Made by a program: the position numbers and the translations under genes
Assembly (NCBI GenBank): GCA_028023455.1
Contig: JAQFVV010012511.1
Coordinates: 1,550,165 to 1,614,164 of the forward strand
DNA: 64,000 bases
Source of the DNA: Epiperipatus broadwayi
Lineage: Eukaryota > Onychophora > Udeonychophora > Euonychophora > Peripatidae
Direction of reading: 5' to 3'
Shown here: positions 1 through 13,214 of the stretch, piece after piece
Layout of the letters: each line of letters opens with the position of its first letter
Numbering within the stretch: the first letter of the stretch is position 1
Notes under the pieces: model-generated
What the model was told of the DNA's origin: nothing
The model's database searches: none
What the model saw: only the letters and a program-made list of their open reading frames with translations

Positions 1-1990
1 ATTTTATAATGTATGAATTGAAGCACCATTTAGTGCTCATTGTGAAATAAGATATTAAATAATATATATAATAAATAACTCTGGCTTATAAATTAATATA
101 ATACAAGATTCTCAGGGCCAATTTCAAGGGAATTTGTTTTATCATCTATGCTAACCTTTTGACTCTAATTACAAATCAGAATAAAGTAGATTTTATTTGC
201 TTTATTGAAGATGAAATATACATAAGTCCATAAATATGATTTTTTTTAAAAGAAAATTAGCACATATACAATTAAATATATTACAAAAATTGTAATTTCT
301 ACAAACATATAAAACACATAAATAGATACATTTGAAAAAAAAAAAGCACTTGTTCTCCAGGATGCTTTTCTGACTGACCCAGCTATTTTTCATTAAATCA
401 TTATCATCATGTAGCAAATTTCTATAATTCAATTTGTAAGAACTATATTTTGAATCATTCATTAGATGATCATGTATTTACATAGATACACTAAGAATTA
501 TTACTATTCATTTATTAGGCTAGAGTTTTTTTATAATTTTTATTCCAGATATAACCTTTAACCCAATCAAAAATTAATATATTCATTATTAACTACATCA
601 TATTATTAATTTATCCATACTTTCATTTTTCTATTCATATATGTTTTAGCTACATTATATTACTAATTTCCAATACATTCTTTAAACACATAAATAAAGG
701 CATTTGAAAGAGATTAATATCCCTAAGATGCATTTCTGGCCGATCCAGTTACATTTAATTGGCCTACATCATAACTTTCACATATACTTATTATTACACT
801 TTAATATTAATTTTTCATAATAACATATAAATTTAAATGCCATCTATTGAGATAAAATATGAAATTTCATATTGAAATTACAATCAATTTCACTTTTTAA
901 AATAAATATTACCACAAATAATTATTAATTCATGTAATGTAGTATTTACTTTATTAAAAATGAAGTTGTAATTCATAATCATTAGTGTATTTTTTTTTCT
1001 GTAATTATTAAGTACATACTCGTATGTATTATATATATATTAAAGACTCATTGACAATTTGGGTTTGTATAGATAATTGTAAATGTTTGTACGTATATAT
1101 AAATTATTAAAAACTTTTTTTCCTTAAAAAAAAAAAAAACTATCTAGAACTCATATAGAAAATGCCTTTGGTGAATTTTTATAATGATTATTTTATTTAA
1201 TTCTGAGACGTGGATTAAACATGTAAAACAGATACTCTCCAGGCAAAAGGTTTATAACTTTTAGCAATATTATTCAGTGTCTACTTAAGAAAGTTAAAAG
1301 AATTGATTTATTGCCTGTGCCACATTATTAGAATATATGTTTTGGTGATTCTGTTTTACGGTTTATTAGAATAGGCAATAAAAATATTTAAAATTTGACA
1401 TGCATATGGTTTTTTAATTTATATTTTATATTATATATATTCAACATTTGAAATTTACACTAATTTTCATTCGTCTTCTCTAATAGACTTTCATAAAAAT
1501 GAGCCACAGATATTCGTTTATTATCTTTGTTGTTTTTCTTCACTTTTGTTTTGCTTTCTACTATTTTTTGTGTGTGTTTTTTAATGTTTTATTTATCATA
1601 CATAATTTCCAATCATTATCAGCACACTACAGGATGACAGTCTTTCTGAGTTTAATCCAATTCCTCTAAAACAGCTTCTTTTGTCTACATTATTCTAACC
1701 TTTTATCGTTATGCATCTGATAAGCGATATTTTTTGTTTTTTTTTATAATTTCTTAATATACCATTTAAAACTTTATGTGTCCATCTCAGTCATCTCTTC
1801 TGATGACATATTCAGCTTAGCTTCATTTCAGTCTTTCAATTATTTTTAGTGATACTTGTTTTTTTTAACTATGTTTTTAGTTGTCAGTCAGTTCATTCAT
1901 GGTAATCCCCTAAAATTTAATCTTTATTAATTTTACTCTGTAGTTCTCTTTTATTAAATGTCCAAGTCTCATACCCATGACTAAGTACTA
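1..1990. other. AT-rich stretch without recognised gene
   Basis: Both strands are full of stops and A/T homopolymers. Short open frames, such as the one at 202-462 on the minus strand, have low-complexity composition and no motif. I see no gene, RNA or clear repeat here. Confidence 0.6.
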
Positions 1991-2155
1991 CCATGTTTCT
2001 CTGAAAATAAAAACCTAACCCCAAAAGAAGTCCTGGCATGATTTTTCAGGATGCTCATAATATAAACCTTACCCCAAATGTAAGTCATAATTAAGATTGT
2101 TGGCCAGATAGACAGATTTCATTCATCCATTTAATCATATGAACATATTGAATTA

Positions 2156-3025
2156 TATAAGGGGGATCCAGAAATAATCAGAAATTTTGTAATAAAAAAT
2201 GTATATTTCTTTTTAGGTGTTGCAATTTGAATCTCTTTATAATCTATTTAATGCAATGCACTGATCTAAATGTGTTTTTTACTTTTAAAAGAAATCCAGA
2301 AACACTTGCAACATGATGCCTTTTAACAGCTCTGTTATTTTTTCTTTTTCTTCACCACTTCTAAGTCTGCAAAAAACAAATTGAGACATTTTTTTTCCAT
2401 TTGAGGGATTAAACGAAGTCACACAGAATGAGTTGAGCAAATGTGACAGATAGGATAAACTAGGTCCTGCTGAATTTAATTAAAAATTGTTTTACACTAA
2501 AGCTTTATGTGCTGTACACTGCCATAATGAAACATATACTTCTCACTTTGTCACAAGATGGGACATTATGTTTTACCGCATCACACAAAAATTTTAGAAC
2601 TTGTAGATTTTAAATATTTGATCATTACAAATGACTTCTGAATGAACAATGCCATTTTTACCCCCCACCCCCAAATTCAGCATTGTCTTCCTTCTCTATA
2701 CCTTTTTGGGATGTTACAAATTTAGAAGTTTCATTAAACCATTTGTAAACTTGTGTTTTTCCAGAGTAACTTGCATATAAACTGTTTCAAGCAGTACATT
2801 TGTTTTCCCTGCCATTTTCCGTAAAAGAAAATAGAATTTCACATTGTTCTAACTTTTCAGCCATTGCAAAATTGACAAATATGTGAAATACACTTTACAA
2901 AAGAATGTGCTATGTGTGACCACAATTTTATAGAATGATATCATTTGGCAGAAGAGTCCCTGCAAGCATATACTACAACAGACATAACTACTAGAGAATG
3001 ATTCTAGTTATTTTGGTCCCTTATA
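2156..3025 (-). mobile_element. Mariner-type DNA transposon relic, copy 1
   Basis: The ends are inverted repeats: TATAAGGGGGATCC from 2156 and TATAAGGGACCAAA read back from 3025. TA dinucleotides sit at the borders, as expected for Tc1/mariner insertion. A second, diverged copy lies in the opposite orientation at 39107-39835. The two share the end words (GGTGTTGCAA at about 2216) and the interior. At about 870 bases it is shorter than a complete mariner (about 1.3 kb), so the 5' part of the transposase has been lost. The coding remnant is on the minus strand. Confidence 0.7.
2285..2480 (-). pseudogene. Mariner transposase C-terminal relic
   Basis: Read on the minus strand, this keeps an SGEEKEKITELLKGI-like stretch preceded by LIPQMEKKM. 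In the mariner transposase family the C-terminus runs from an LFPKLK-type motif into a helix ending in ELLKGI and a QW/CF region. The DNA transposase would bind the terminal repeats and cut and paste the element through a DDD/DDE catalytic site. That catalytic site is upstream and is not recognisable here. An in-frame stop precedes LRLIPQ and another follows the phenylalanine-rich end. The second copy (39470-39790) preserves the HDPPYLS-like motif just before this part, which supports the assignment. It is a dead fragment. Confidence 0.6.
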
Positions 3026-3189
3026 AAATAATAAATGTATAAGTAAATATAAATGTATATTTTTGTACTTGAATAAATGTAGATTTTTGTATTTGAAAAA
3101 ATAAGACATTTTCTGAAAATAAGCCTCAAGGTGTGTTTTGGAGCTAAAATTAATATAAGACTCAGTCTTATTTTTAGGGAAACATGATA

Positions 3190-5624
3190 GTAAAACTTTC
3201 TTTTAATTATATAATTATATACTAATAACAATATCCATATAACATTCATATAATAGACCAAAATATAAAAAAATCTTAAGATTCTGTACCTAATTCACTT
3301 CACTTGTATTATTAGTTATAGATCTGATATTGTTAGTTATAGATGTGATATCAGTCCAGTTTCTATATAATTCAGAACTCTGGAATTATACCAATTGTGA
3401 TGTTTTATGTCAAATGTAAGCCTCCTTTTAATCTTTTTGCTATGAATTTTAATACCAATAATGTAATTTTACATTATTTAAGGTTTATTCATATGCATTT
3501 AGTGTCTAAAACAATTTTTTTTCATTCTTGAATTATCTATTTTAAATAATCAATAGATACTAGATGTTATAGTGCTACAATATCCTCATTTGTAGACTGC
3601 TTTCAGGCCTTTGCAAAGATGAAACAATGCACTTATGCATTAACACTCACCTTTTTTATAAGCAATCATAAAATTTAAAAAAAAATATTTGCATTGTTCA
3701 CTGATTACTCAAGCTTACAATAAATGGTTGTAAAGTAGTGGATAAAGAACTGTTCTTGGCAGCATTTGATAAAATCATAATATTTTTGTTATTTTTCTAA
3801 CCAAAAGATAGAAAGGAGTCTATAATTGGCTAAACCAAATTTCTAATACATATATTGAAATTGATCTGGTGTCACATCTAAATAACTATTCAAGTTGTTT
3901 GCATTGAATTAAAAAGCATGTTTTTTTTTTTAAAAAATTCAGGCTATTAATTTCATTACTGTGAAGGAATAAAAGATGGCTGCTAGTTACACAAGTACCC
4001 TCTTGTTTTTATTCATGAAAACAAAAAATAGGATATTAAGTGACTACAACCATCTGTTGTTCATTGATTATAGTTGATATCCTGCCTTTAGAAGCATGTG
4101 AACATAATTCCTTTTAATATTACGTTGTTTCTAGCATATAACTTCGTACAAGTTTAACTCTATGATTTATTTCATGCAAGATGAATGAAATGTCTTATTA
4201 CTAATATCTATATTGGTAATTATGGAATTATGATGACGATAAGTGGTCAGAGTTTTGATAAAGTAATTAAGTATATATCTATTCTTGAATATGTTAGTTT
4301 TAACACTATAAAAAGAAATATGTTTTTTTAAATGATATAAAACTGTAATTTTTCCCCTCTAAATATTAAAAATAAAAGCAGAGCTATTTAAAGAGAATTA
4401 TTTGTCCAAGTTTTGTCATTATTTTAATGTTACTTTGTTAGTTTACTTTTGAATTAAACATTTGACAGCAAAAGAAAGAAGTAAAAAAAAGCAGTCGCTT
4501 TGAGCAAATTTAATTATGTTTCAGAAAATATTGATCAGTTTTACGATACCAATAGTCTACGACTGGATTATATAATGCTGGGCTGTATAAAGTGACATTC
4601 AAAAGAGTTCTTTATTTTGTCTATATATATTTAAAAAAATGATTAAATTTGCTATTAAATAATATTCTGGAATTTTTCTTTGACTTTTATGATGCGAATT
4701 GTTTAATTCTTTAGATGGAGTTTGAGTGAGATCAAACCAGGATGTTCTGTGGCAAATTGGATTCTCTCTTTTTTTAAAAAAAAAGAACATATCTTTTTAC
4801 GATTTGTTGTTTTAGCACCAAGCTCCCACTGATTAGATTCATTATATTATGTAATCTCATTGGGAAATCATTTTCCTATTTCTAGTTTATTTGGGAATCA
4901 ACATTCATGCTTGTTTTTGAAGACAGAGTTTGGGTGAGATTAAAGGATTAATTTATGTAGTACCTAACAATCTACAATCAACATTTTATTATAAAAAATA
5001 TGAGAGCAACTATATTTAACATTAACACCCGTGAGAACTAATTCAATCAAGAGGTGCTTTAAAATTGTTTAACAGTTTTTGAATACATTGCTGCAGATTT
5101 TGTTTTTAATATTTTCTATTTTTGATATATTTTTAAACAAAATATTGATATGTGATGCATGTGTGATGCTATTTTAAGGTTTAAACAGATTATGTAATAC
5201 TTACACATTTACTATATAACACTTGAAATGTAAGGGTTAGTAGATTTTCAATCCTATCTATGACTTGGAGTTTCCTATCTAAATTAGGTGAAAGCAGGAT
5301 TTTTTTTTTCAAATTACAGAATAGGATTTTTTTTAGATAGTTATTTTGTAGTGAATCAAACTAGATATTCTTTAAATTAGTATCTAAATGTTCTCAGCTA
5401 AATCATAAAATCAGAAAGACTTTAAAGTCTCACCATTTGAAAGCTTGCAAATCTGAGGAATAATGCTTTCTCCATCACTGTTTCTCTTGAAGAAGTCTTA
5501 TTATTTATATTGGTCTATTTAAAAGTTGTTCACCTTTATTTATTTATTTTTTACCCAGTTTAGTTTAAATAATTATTAAAAACACTTTTATATTTTTTTG
5601 TTTGTCCAATTAGATATTACAAAA
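3190..5624. other. AT-rich stretch without recognised gene
   Basis: There are poly-A/T tracts and many stops. The short open frame at 4599-4790 on the minus strand begins in a poly-lysine/phenylalanine homopolymer and has no motif. Nothing else is recognisable. Confidence 0.6.
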
Positions 5625-5625
5625 G

Positions 5626-5729
5626 TTTTTTTTTTTTTTTTCATGTGTCAAAGCATTGGCTGGGAAGTGAACCCACAAACCCAGGACAACTGCTTGTAAG
5701 GCAGCTGTGCTGACCACTCGACTACCAAC
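5626..5729 (-). mobile_element. tRNA-derived SINE, copy S1
   Basis: Read on the minus strand it opens with an A-box-like word TAGTCGAGTGGT and has a B-box-like GGGTTCACTTCC. It closes with GACACATGA and a poly-A tail, seen as T16 at 5626-5641. The same unit recurs at 9128-9243, 26391-26486, 35752-35859 and 46140-46251. The internal pol III promoter boxes and the A tail mark it as a short interspersed retroposon. No target-site duplication is obvious at this copy. It is too diverged from any tRNA cloverleaf to be a tRNA gene. Confidence 0.7.
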
Positions 5730-5734
5730 ATAAT

Positions 5735-8700
5735 GTTTTTATTTTCTTGAATGAAAAATATAAGTTGGTTCAAACTTCCCATTGATACTTTAGTAATATT
5801 TAAATAAATATCCACAAGAGATATTTTATATATTGAAGCATGCCAAGCATTAATAACATGAAAGTTTAAATTATAAAGTCTACCTTTTCTATATAAATGT
5901 CCATAACATTTATTTAAATATTATAATAATCAGAAAAAAAGGAAATTATTTATTTTGATATTATTATTATATTGAAAATTATCGAAGAAAGCAATTCATC
6001 AAATCTGTGTTTTATATATTGTATTCCCTATTGATCATGAGTTCAGAGAGAAGTTCAAGCATCACCTGCAAGTTCCAGAATCGATCCTGATAATTCCCAA
6101 TTCCAAGGACACTCTATCACTATGCCAAGCCATGAAAGACCCCTATCTGATATGAAAATATCTAACAGAACTTTGCAGAGAATTATTCTGAGAAAAGAAA
6201 GTGGGCATAAAAAGAATATCCAGGGGTTATTCTATTACATATAAAATAAAAGTCTGTCAGTTTATTGCATTATTAAAGTTGTTGCTTATGTTAGGCTTGT
6301 ATTGTTGTTGTATTGTTATGAGATAGTATTATGTCATAAAATCCTTTATATTTGTGTTTAGCATTTAGTACAATGGAACTTTATTATTTCCTCTCTTTCA
6401 TATATTAAAAAACATTTAAACATATTTAATGAGAAGTTTAATAGTGGTAGATAGAATTGACAAATAAATTACTAATTACTAAAATAGTTCAACAATTTTT
6501 ATAAAATATATCATAGCCAATACAAATTTGAATGCAATTTACTGTAGTTAAAAAGCAAACAAACATTCACAGTAAACCCAATGCTTGCATAATATTGAAA
6601 GCATTAAATATAATGAGGAATAGAAAAAGCATATACAATTTTTTTAAAAAAAGAATCGTTCAGTTTTAATTTAATCAAGTAAGGTCACTAATATTATATT
6701 AGAAGAAATAATTGTTGCTTTTCAAACATTGGAAAAATATACTAATGGCTGCTAATATGCATTTCAACCCATCAGTGTCTCTTCAGTTAGATCATACCAC
6801 TCATAATGCAATAGATTCTTTATTTAGTTTTAATATTTATATTATTCTTAAAATAATTATATAGTTTGTTACTCGGATGTTTATGTGACTTTGAAGAATA
6901 CAAGTGGCAGATTGAGCATAATGATTTGATTTTTTTTATTATTTTACTTACAATTGAAATAAGTTTTTGCTTTACAAATTATTTTTTATCATCTGTTGTC
7001 TTCAGTTATCAAACTTCTTCATTTAGTTTAATAAGTTGTTACTAAACTTTTTACTTCAGACATAATCTAAGAGCAAGTTATTAAATAATTAAACCTTATT
7101 TTATCAGAAAGTAATAACTTCTAGGAGAATTATCTAAGAGTATTTTAAATAAAATTGAAATAAATTGTTCATTATAAAAAATCTGTTTTAAATTCCTAAT
7201 TCTTTGGAATGTTTTAATACACTGTTTTTAAATATAAATGGGTTATTAAACATGTTACAGTTTTAATGCTTAGTTTGCCAATTTTTATAATCTTTTTAAC
7301 CGAGATAATTTCAAATGTAATATATGTGCTATTATATATATATATATTCTGTGCCAAAATTCTTACATGCGTTTTTGTATAAAAAGATCTTGTGACATAT
7401 TGATAATATAACTAAATTAAGTTTTTAGTTCATTTCAAGACATGTTATTTTCTACCTATATTTAACATATAGGTAACATAGCTAATCATTCAATAGCGAC
7501 TGGAAAATGGATGTTAAGTTTGGATTGGTCAAATAAATACCAAAATACTGATTGCAAAGTACAAAAATTGAAGCAGTCCCCATTATACTCCTATGGGCAC
7601 TCAACCCCATAAGTACCTTTATTATTTAAGAATTATTGTTATGTTTTTTTTTTTGTAGTTTTAATCATTATTTTGTCATTATTATTGTTTTTTAATTCCT
7701 CTTATAAACTAACTTTATCTCATTTCTAAATTTTTGATTCTCTTTATTTAAATTATAAATAGTTCTTTTTAAAATCATACAGGGAATTATTAAATAAACA
7801 AATTTTGTTTCAACAATAAAAAGAAATAATAATTACTAGAAATTATTTTAAAGTTAAAAAAAATGCATTTTAATTAAGAAATCCATTTAAAATTGCAACT
7901 TATCCCGAATATTATTATAAAATGTCTGCAACTGTTGTCTATAAAAGTATTAATTTAAGAATATTATAGTTTAAATTTATCTTTAGCCCAGTGACACAAG
8001 AAAATTAACTGTAGAAAGTTATTATAAAAAGAGACAAATTAGGGGCAACTTTTATTAATCAATTTAAAGATTGTCTAATAAACAAACAATCTGCTAATAT
8101 TGATATACACAGTTTTTGGGAAATCACGTGATATCTGTTTTTGTGTGCATCTATATAACTTCAGTTGATAATGATTACAATGTAATTAGTTATCACTATG
8201 ATAATTTAACATTTATATATACATAAACATGTAAATAGCAGTAGAGCAAACAAATCTCTCTCATGCTATGAATAAATAGGACTTTTTAGGTAATCAGGAA
8301 TCCAGAATAGAATGGCAGATATATTAATTGCATTCTAAATTTCCATCAATATTAACAAAAATAAACTTATAAAGATCAAAAGTTTACAAAGTAAGTGATC
8401 TGTTCTATCCTTAATTCTTGATAATATACAGAGTGCTATTTACTCGTAGCCTGAAATCAACTAGGTTGCTCATCTTAATTATTTAAATATTAAGTTATAC
8501 TAATTTTATATTTACAGTTACTAACTTCTGCTTGATTAATTAAAAAAAGATCATTAAATGTTAGATTCTATCTACATATTTCTCTAATTGATTATTTGAT
8601 TAATAATTATTAATGCCATATTTTGATCTGGCTGGTATATTAATTTCATTTTGAAGTTTCCAACAATATCAGAAAAGGTAAGTATATACATATCAAAAAC

Positions 8701-9115
8701 TTGTAGTCTTTATTCTTGCTAACATACAGGGTACTATTTATTTATAGTCTGAAGGAAAATGATTTGCTCCTCTTAATATGATATGAAAATATCAAAAGTA
8801 TAGTTGGTACAATAAATATTGTTAAAATTTTATATTTAAACTCTGTATGAATATGATTTTACATCAATATTTAGAATGGCAGATTATGGAAATGTTATTT
8901 TATATATTAACTTGTATTGGAATCCATGTGGACTAATATATTGAAGTGAGTAATGTATTATTCATTATATTTAAAAAAAATAATTAAATCTCTTTTTTCA
9001 AAGAATGTATTGCAAATAACACAATTAGTTAAGAAAAAAAAATCAGGCAATTTAAGTGTTATGCAAATTAATCACTAAAAAAAAAAAAACTGGGATGGTC
9101 TGTTAAAAACAGAAA
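5735..9115. other. AT-rich stretch without recognised gene
   Basis: Mostly A/T-rich sequence without long frames. A short patch at about 6030-6240 has a more even base composition. It may be the relic of something coding, but it has stops in all frames I read and no motif I can name. Confidence 0.55.
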
Positions 9116-9127
9116 GAAGTAAAACTT

Positions 9128-9243
9128 ATATGTCTTGCGTTGTTAGCCGAGAGGTATCGCAGCCCCATGCAAGCAAGTAGTTGGTTGCAAACGGTTGTGT
9201 GTTCGCGTCCCGGCTGATGCTATGACATATGAAAGAAAAAAAA
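9128..9243 (+). mobile_element. tRNA-derived SINE with target-site duplication, copy S2
   Basis: This plus-strand copy has an A-box-like TAGCCGAGAGGT at 9144-9155 and a B-box GTTCGCGTCC at 9201-9210. It ends in GACATATG plus an A-rich tail. The 11-base word AAGTAAAACTT flanks it exactly (9117-9127 and 9244-9254), the signature of LINE-mediated insertion. It is a good reference copy for the family. It is not expected to encode anything. The pol III boxes could still support transcription. Confidence 0.8.
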
Positions 9244-9255
9244 AAGTAAAACTTC

Positions 9256-10960
9256 AATGAAATCATTTTTGTATTGTTTTCATTGTGTATTATATCATTA
9301 TTAAAATGACATTCACCCCCATTATGCTTAGTGATTAAAAGGAAGAAAAACCAATATCTGCAAATGTAACTTGGACATCTGAAAAACTTGACAATTTATT
9401 TTTGAGTAAATTTGTTTAAAATGAACAAACAATACTTATTTCAAATTTGCAAAGCTGAGATTGTTAAAGTATATTATGGCCATATATGAACTGCTTAATA
9501 ATTGCCTTCAGGAAGAAAATAAACTATAATTATCTTGCTTTGTAAGTTCTACATTTAAAAGTACTATTTAGACTTTATTTTAACAATTTTAAATTTATAT
9601 TTAATACCAGTATGCTATCTCTTATGTTTTAAAATAGGAAGCAAAAGTTTTTTTAAAAAAAATTCAAAATTAGTTGCATTTTAAGGCAGCTGAAATAAAA
9701 GAGATTTGCTCTGTATTATATATGTCTGTAATGTTAACATTTTGTAAATAACTTTTTTTTTAATACATGTTAGCCAAATTTTATTTTGTGAAAATTGTTA
9801 GTTAAAAAAATAAAATAAAAATGATAATGGAATATGTAATATTTATTTTAAATCCAATAGTTAAATAATTAGGTTTAAATAATTATTAATAGCTTTAAAT
9901 TAATGATTTAATTGTATCACAAGGTTTATTTGTCTGTAGTCAACCCTGCATTTATTGATTTATTGCCGAAAATTAGATTTTGTGTAGATAAACTTATAGT
10001 ATATATATATTCAGTTGTTTGGTCACTGTCTAATACTTTAAATATATCTGTATCCATAAATATATCTGTATCCATATGGGAGGATTCATTTCTATTTGTT
10101 TTAATAAATTAGAGATCAGACTCAAAATAAACCATCCCTATAGAAGACATAGTTTTATTAAATCATGATTTGGACCTAAAAATGGCAATTCCTTATAGTT
10201 ACTGCTGTAGAAAGATATAGCAGTTACAATTATCCAATATTAAGTATATGCGCATGTCTATACAAGGAAACTTATGAGTCAAATAAATGTATTGTATTTA
10301 TAGGTTTATCCATATGTAGAATTCTATTTTAAATTTATTAAAGTGTAGAGTTTTTTGTGTATGGCAAATGTACTCGATTATATAACTGTATTAATATTAT
10401 AGTATAATTGAAGATTAAGGCTAAATTTAGAAATGAAACCTTGGTTATTTTATAATTAATTATTGTTTTCATGCATGTGTATCAAATAAAATAATGATTA
10501 AGAGAGATTGGAGAAAAGGCCTTGTTAAAAGAAAATTAAGTTATATATCGACTGACAATTACATTTTATAATCAAATAATTGTTGTTATGATGTATTAGT
10601 CTCATTAAATGTAATATTGTATGATATACATTCATTCATCCGGAGTAATTTATGTTCTTCATGATTTAGTCAGGTATTGCAAATTGAGACTGTGTTTAGT
10701 GCTAATCATCATTCTATTAAATAAATGTTAAAATATATGAGCTGATCAATTTCCTGATGTTTAAAGTCAAGTGGTGCCCTTCTAAGTTATATAAAAAAAA
10801 AAAAAAAGCAAATCATTGAAATATGCTTAGTATGACCATTACAATATATATATATCAGTTATTTATATATATATATATTTCAGTTATTTAGAGTATTGAA
10901 AACATTAGGAACAATATGGATTTTAGAATCATTATCACATTGTTAGTATTTTATGTTTAA
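9256..10960. other. AT-rich stretch without recognised gene
   Basis: No coding frame with recognisable composition. The open frame at 9912-10112 contains a repeated NISVSI word created by a local duplication and has no homologue I can name. Confidence 0.6.
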
Positions 10961-10962
10961 TT

Positions 10963-11345
10963 GGCAAGATTTGAACCCAGACTAGTAAGCTGCCTTTAGT
11001 CATTCACTCTATCCTATGCAACTGATACACATGACCACATACTTGTGAAAAAGATAAGTGATCTCTACTTCATGCTGAATCAGTACTCATCAGTTCATCC
11101 AGACCTTCATTTCCCATATATATATAATCAGTGCTAGTTCATATTAAGATAGCAAATCTTCAAACTTTTACTGGACAGGCTTCAATCCTCTCCATTTTCC
11201 AACTCTTCAGTCATTCATATCATTGAACAAAACCCTTGTTTGCCAATTTTTTTGTCATATCCATGTTGACCATAAGTCATTCTGATCTCTCATATGTAGC
11301 ACCTTAAGCTCATTTAAATATACAAAAAGATTTGAACAGGCGAAA
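10963..11345 (-). mobile_element. Hammerhead repeat, single arm, degenerate core
   Basis: This is an antisense single arm of the repeat family best seen at 49711-50146. In plus-strand order it has the outer word GATTTGAACCCAGAC, a ribozyme segment in antisense (about 11060-11098), the AT-rich spacer and the shared word ATATTAAGATAGCAAATCTTC. After that come GGACAGGCTTCAATC and a region ending in CATTTAAATATACAAA. In the ribozyme sense strand CTGATGA is intact, but the second core box reads GAAG rather than GAAA and the stem I partner is lost. Cleavage is not expected. Confidence 0.65.
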
Positions 11346-11410
11346 TACAGACAGAATATGTAATATTTAAATACAAGTATAGTATATATACTTAAGCTAG
11401 ATGTAATTTG

Positions 11411-11486
11411 ACCGGTTTTGAACCCAGACTTTTAAGCTCTCTTTAGTTATTCACTCCATCCTATACAACCGATACACACGACATAC
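11411..11486 (-). mobile_element. Partial outer end of hammerhead repeat
   Basis: Positions 11411-11486 repeat the outer 75 or so bases of the preceding copy (TTTTGAACCCAGACTTTTAA through CAACCGATACACAC). The copy stops before the ribozyme segment. It is a truncated second copy lying about 60 bases downstream in the same orientation. Confidence 0.6.
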
Positions 11487-11489
11487 GTT

Positions 11490-12965
11490 TAATATTAGCA
11501 AAATATTTAATCCAGTATGAAATTATTTCCAATATTGGTTACATATGTATTAAAAAAAAAAATATCAAATACTTAAAACAGTTAATGATTTGCTTTCATT
11601 TTCCACTTCATTAGTACAAATGTTGTACAAATATTTCTTTTTTTATAAATGACTTCATAAGCATATTGTGTATATATATTACTTACACAAATGCAAATAA
11701 AAAAGTTAATGAATATCTTACGTTATCCTTTAAGCTTTTTTTATTTTTAAAGTTGGTAAAAGCATATCTCTTTTTTTTTTTAAAGTAAAAAAAATAATAA
11801 TAAAAGTTTAATTTTCTAACACAATGTTGTAACTTTCGATAATATTTAAATATTTTGTAGGAATTATTTTTAAATTACCATTTTAATTGATTTAGGAAGA
11901 TTAAAAAGCAACGGTTTTAAATCAAAGCGAAAGATTAGTAATAAATAAGCTATCATATGCATGGATTATAAGCTGAAATATTTTTTATATAATTATAAAA
12001 ATTTTAATTTATATAATAAAATATATAGTACTGTTTATTATTTTACATTTATACAGAGTTGTATCTAAGACTGGGAATGCAGTGCATTTGCCCTGAGAGT
12101 CAAAAAGAATCAAAAACGAGTTATATGTATATACACACACAGTATTAAAAGAGTAATAGCTTTAAAAATTTATTTAATAAAAACATATTTGTTTATATTT
12201 TTAAGAAATATAAGGAACCAACATTTACTGACTATGAAGATAGTTAGTTATCTATCACATGAAATAAATTAGGATAACTTAAAATAATGCTGCTTCTTAT
12301 ACAAAGAAAAACCTGACACTCCAAAAAGCAAATATATTCAAAATTAAAAATAAAATTTTGAATATAATGTTTTTTTGAAAAGAATGCTTGGCATCGAAAA
12401 TGCATTAGAATTATATTTAATTTTCTTAATATTTTATGCTTGCAAAAAGCAGTATTATTATTATATTTAAGTTATGCCAAATGAAATAGTTTATGTTTTT
12501 AGATTGCATGCTAAAAATTAAATTAACACAGTCATAAAATAACCTGATATTGTTGTTTATTTTGTCATGCATCTAAATAATGTGTGATATCAATTATATT
12601 ATTTAAATATAAAAAATTAATTTTAGGAAAGCTCGTGTTTTGTAAAATAAAACTGTTGAAAGCTCATAACTCCAATTACAACACTAAGAAATGGAAAAAA
12701 AAAGCAAGATGAAAGTGATTAAAAATTATTTGCATTTAGCTATCCAATTAAATTTGATACTATTAAGGTGAAGTTTTCCATACTGATAACATATTGTTTA
12801 ATTATAATATATAGGGGGAAATTGCCTAATGTGCATCAGTAGCATAAATCCTACTTTTTGATTTTTTTTAGCATTCAAATAATATAGATGGTATTTAGTG
12901 GCAAATACATATATGTATTAAATGCTAAATCAATATTGTAGAGAAAAAGTTTTTTTTGTGACTTA
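11490..12965. other. AT-rich stretch without recognised gene
   Basis: A/T homopolymers and short tandem A/T words only. I see no coding region, RNA or known repeat. Confidence 0.6.
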
Positions 12966-13190
12966 GTCATCTGTGACAATTATAATCTCAAAAAAAAAAA
13001 AAGGGTGAGTTTGATGTAAATTTTGAATGTATTTGTTTTACTAATATTATTTGAATAATATGTTAGATATTAAATAGTAATGTAACATGAAATTTTATTA
13101 TTCAAATAATATTAGTAAAACAATTACATTCAAAATTTACATCAAACTCACCCAATTTTTTTGTTTTTGAGATTATAATTATCACAGATA
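12966..13190. repeat. Long imperfect inverted repeat (fold-back)
   Basis: The left arm at about 12966-13063 and the right arm at about 13099-13190 are reverse complements over some 90 bases. They share words such as GGGTGAGTTTGATGTAAATT and ACTAATATTATTTGAATAAT. The loop is about 35 bases and A/T-rich. A poly-A run in the left arm faces a T run in the right arm. It lies immediately upstream of the Penelope-like reverse transcriptase relic. It may be a MITE or a duplicated, inverted end of that retroelement. Confidence 0.7.
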
Positions 13191-13214
13191 CCCAGATAGT
13201 AAGTTTAACTTTAT

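Larger units (their letters stand above)
1992..3186. mobile_element. Inverted-repeat element interrupted by mariner
   Basis: The left end (from 1992, CATGTTTCTCTGAAAATAA) and the right end (reading back from 3186, CATGTTTCCCTAAAAATAA) are inverted copies of each other. The right end continues inward as a repeat-like stretch at about 3095-3186 with the words GAAAATAAG and CTTATTTTTAGGGAAACATG. Between the ends lies a complete mariner copy (2156-3025). The simplest reading is a small TIR element of the MITE kind into which the mariner inserted. The inner parts of the two arms are diverged, so the exact length of the terminal repeats is uncertain. Confidence 0.45.

Noticed and set aside
202-462. 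86-codon minus-strand frame at the window start
   Set aside because: Low-complexity Phe/Cys/Asn text with a homopolymer inside and no motif.
9128-9243. Possible tRNA gene
   Set aside because: The A and B boxes are present, but acceptor and anticodon stems do not pair and target-site duplications flank it. It is a SINE.
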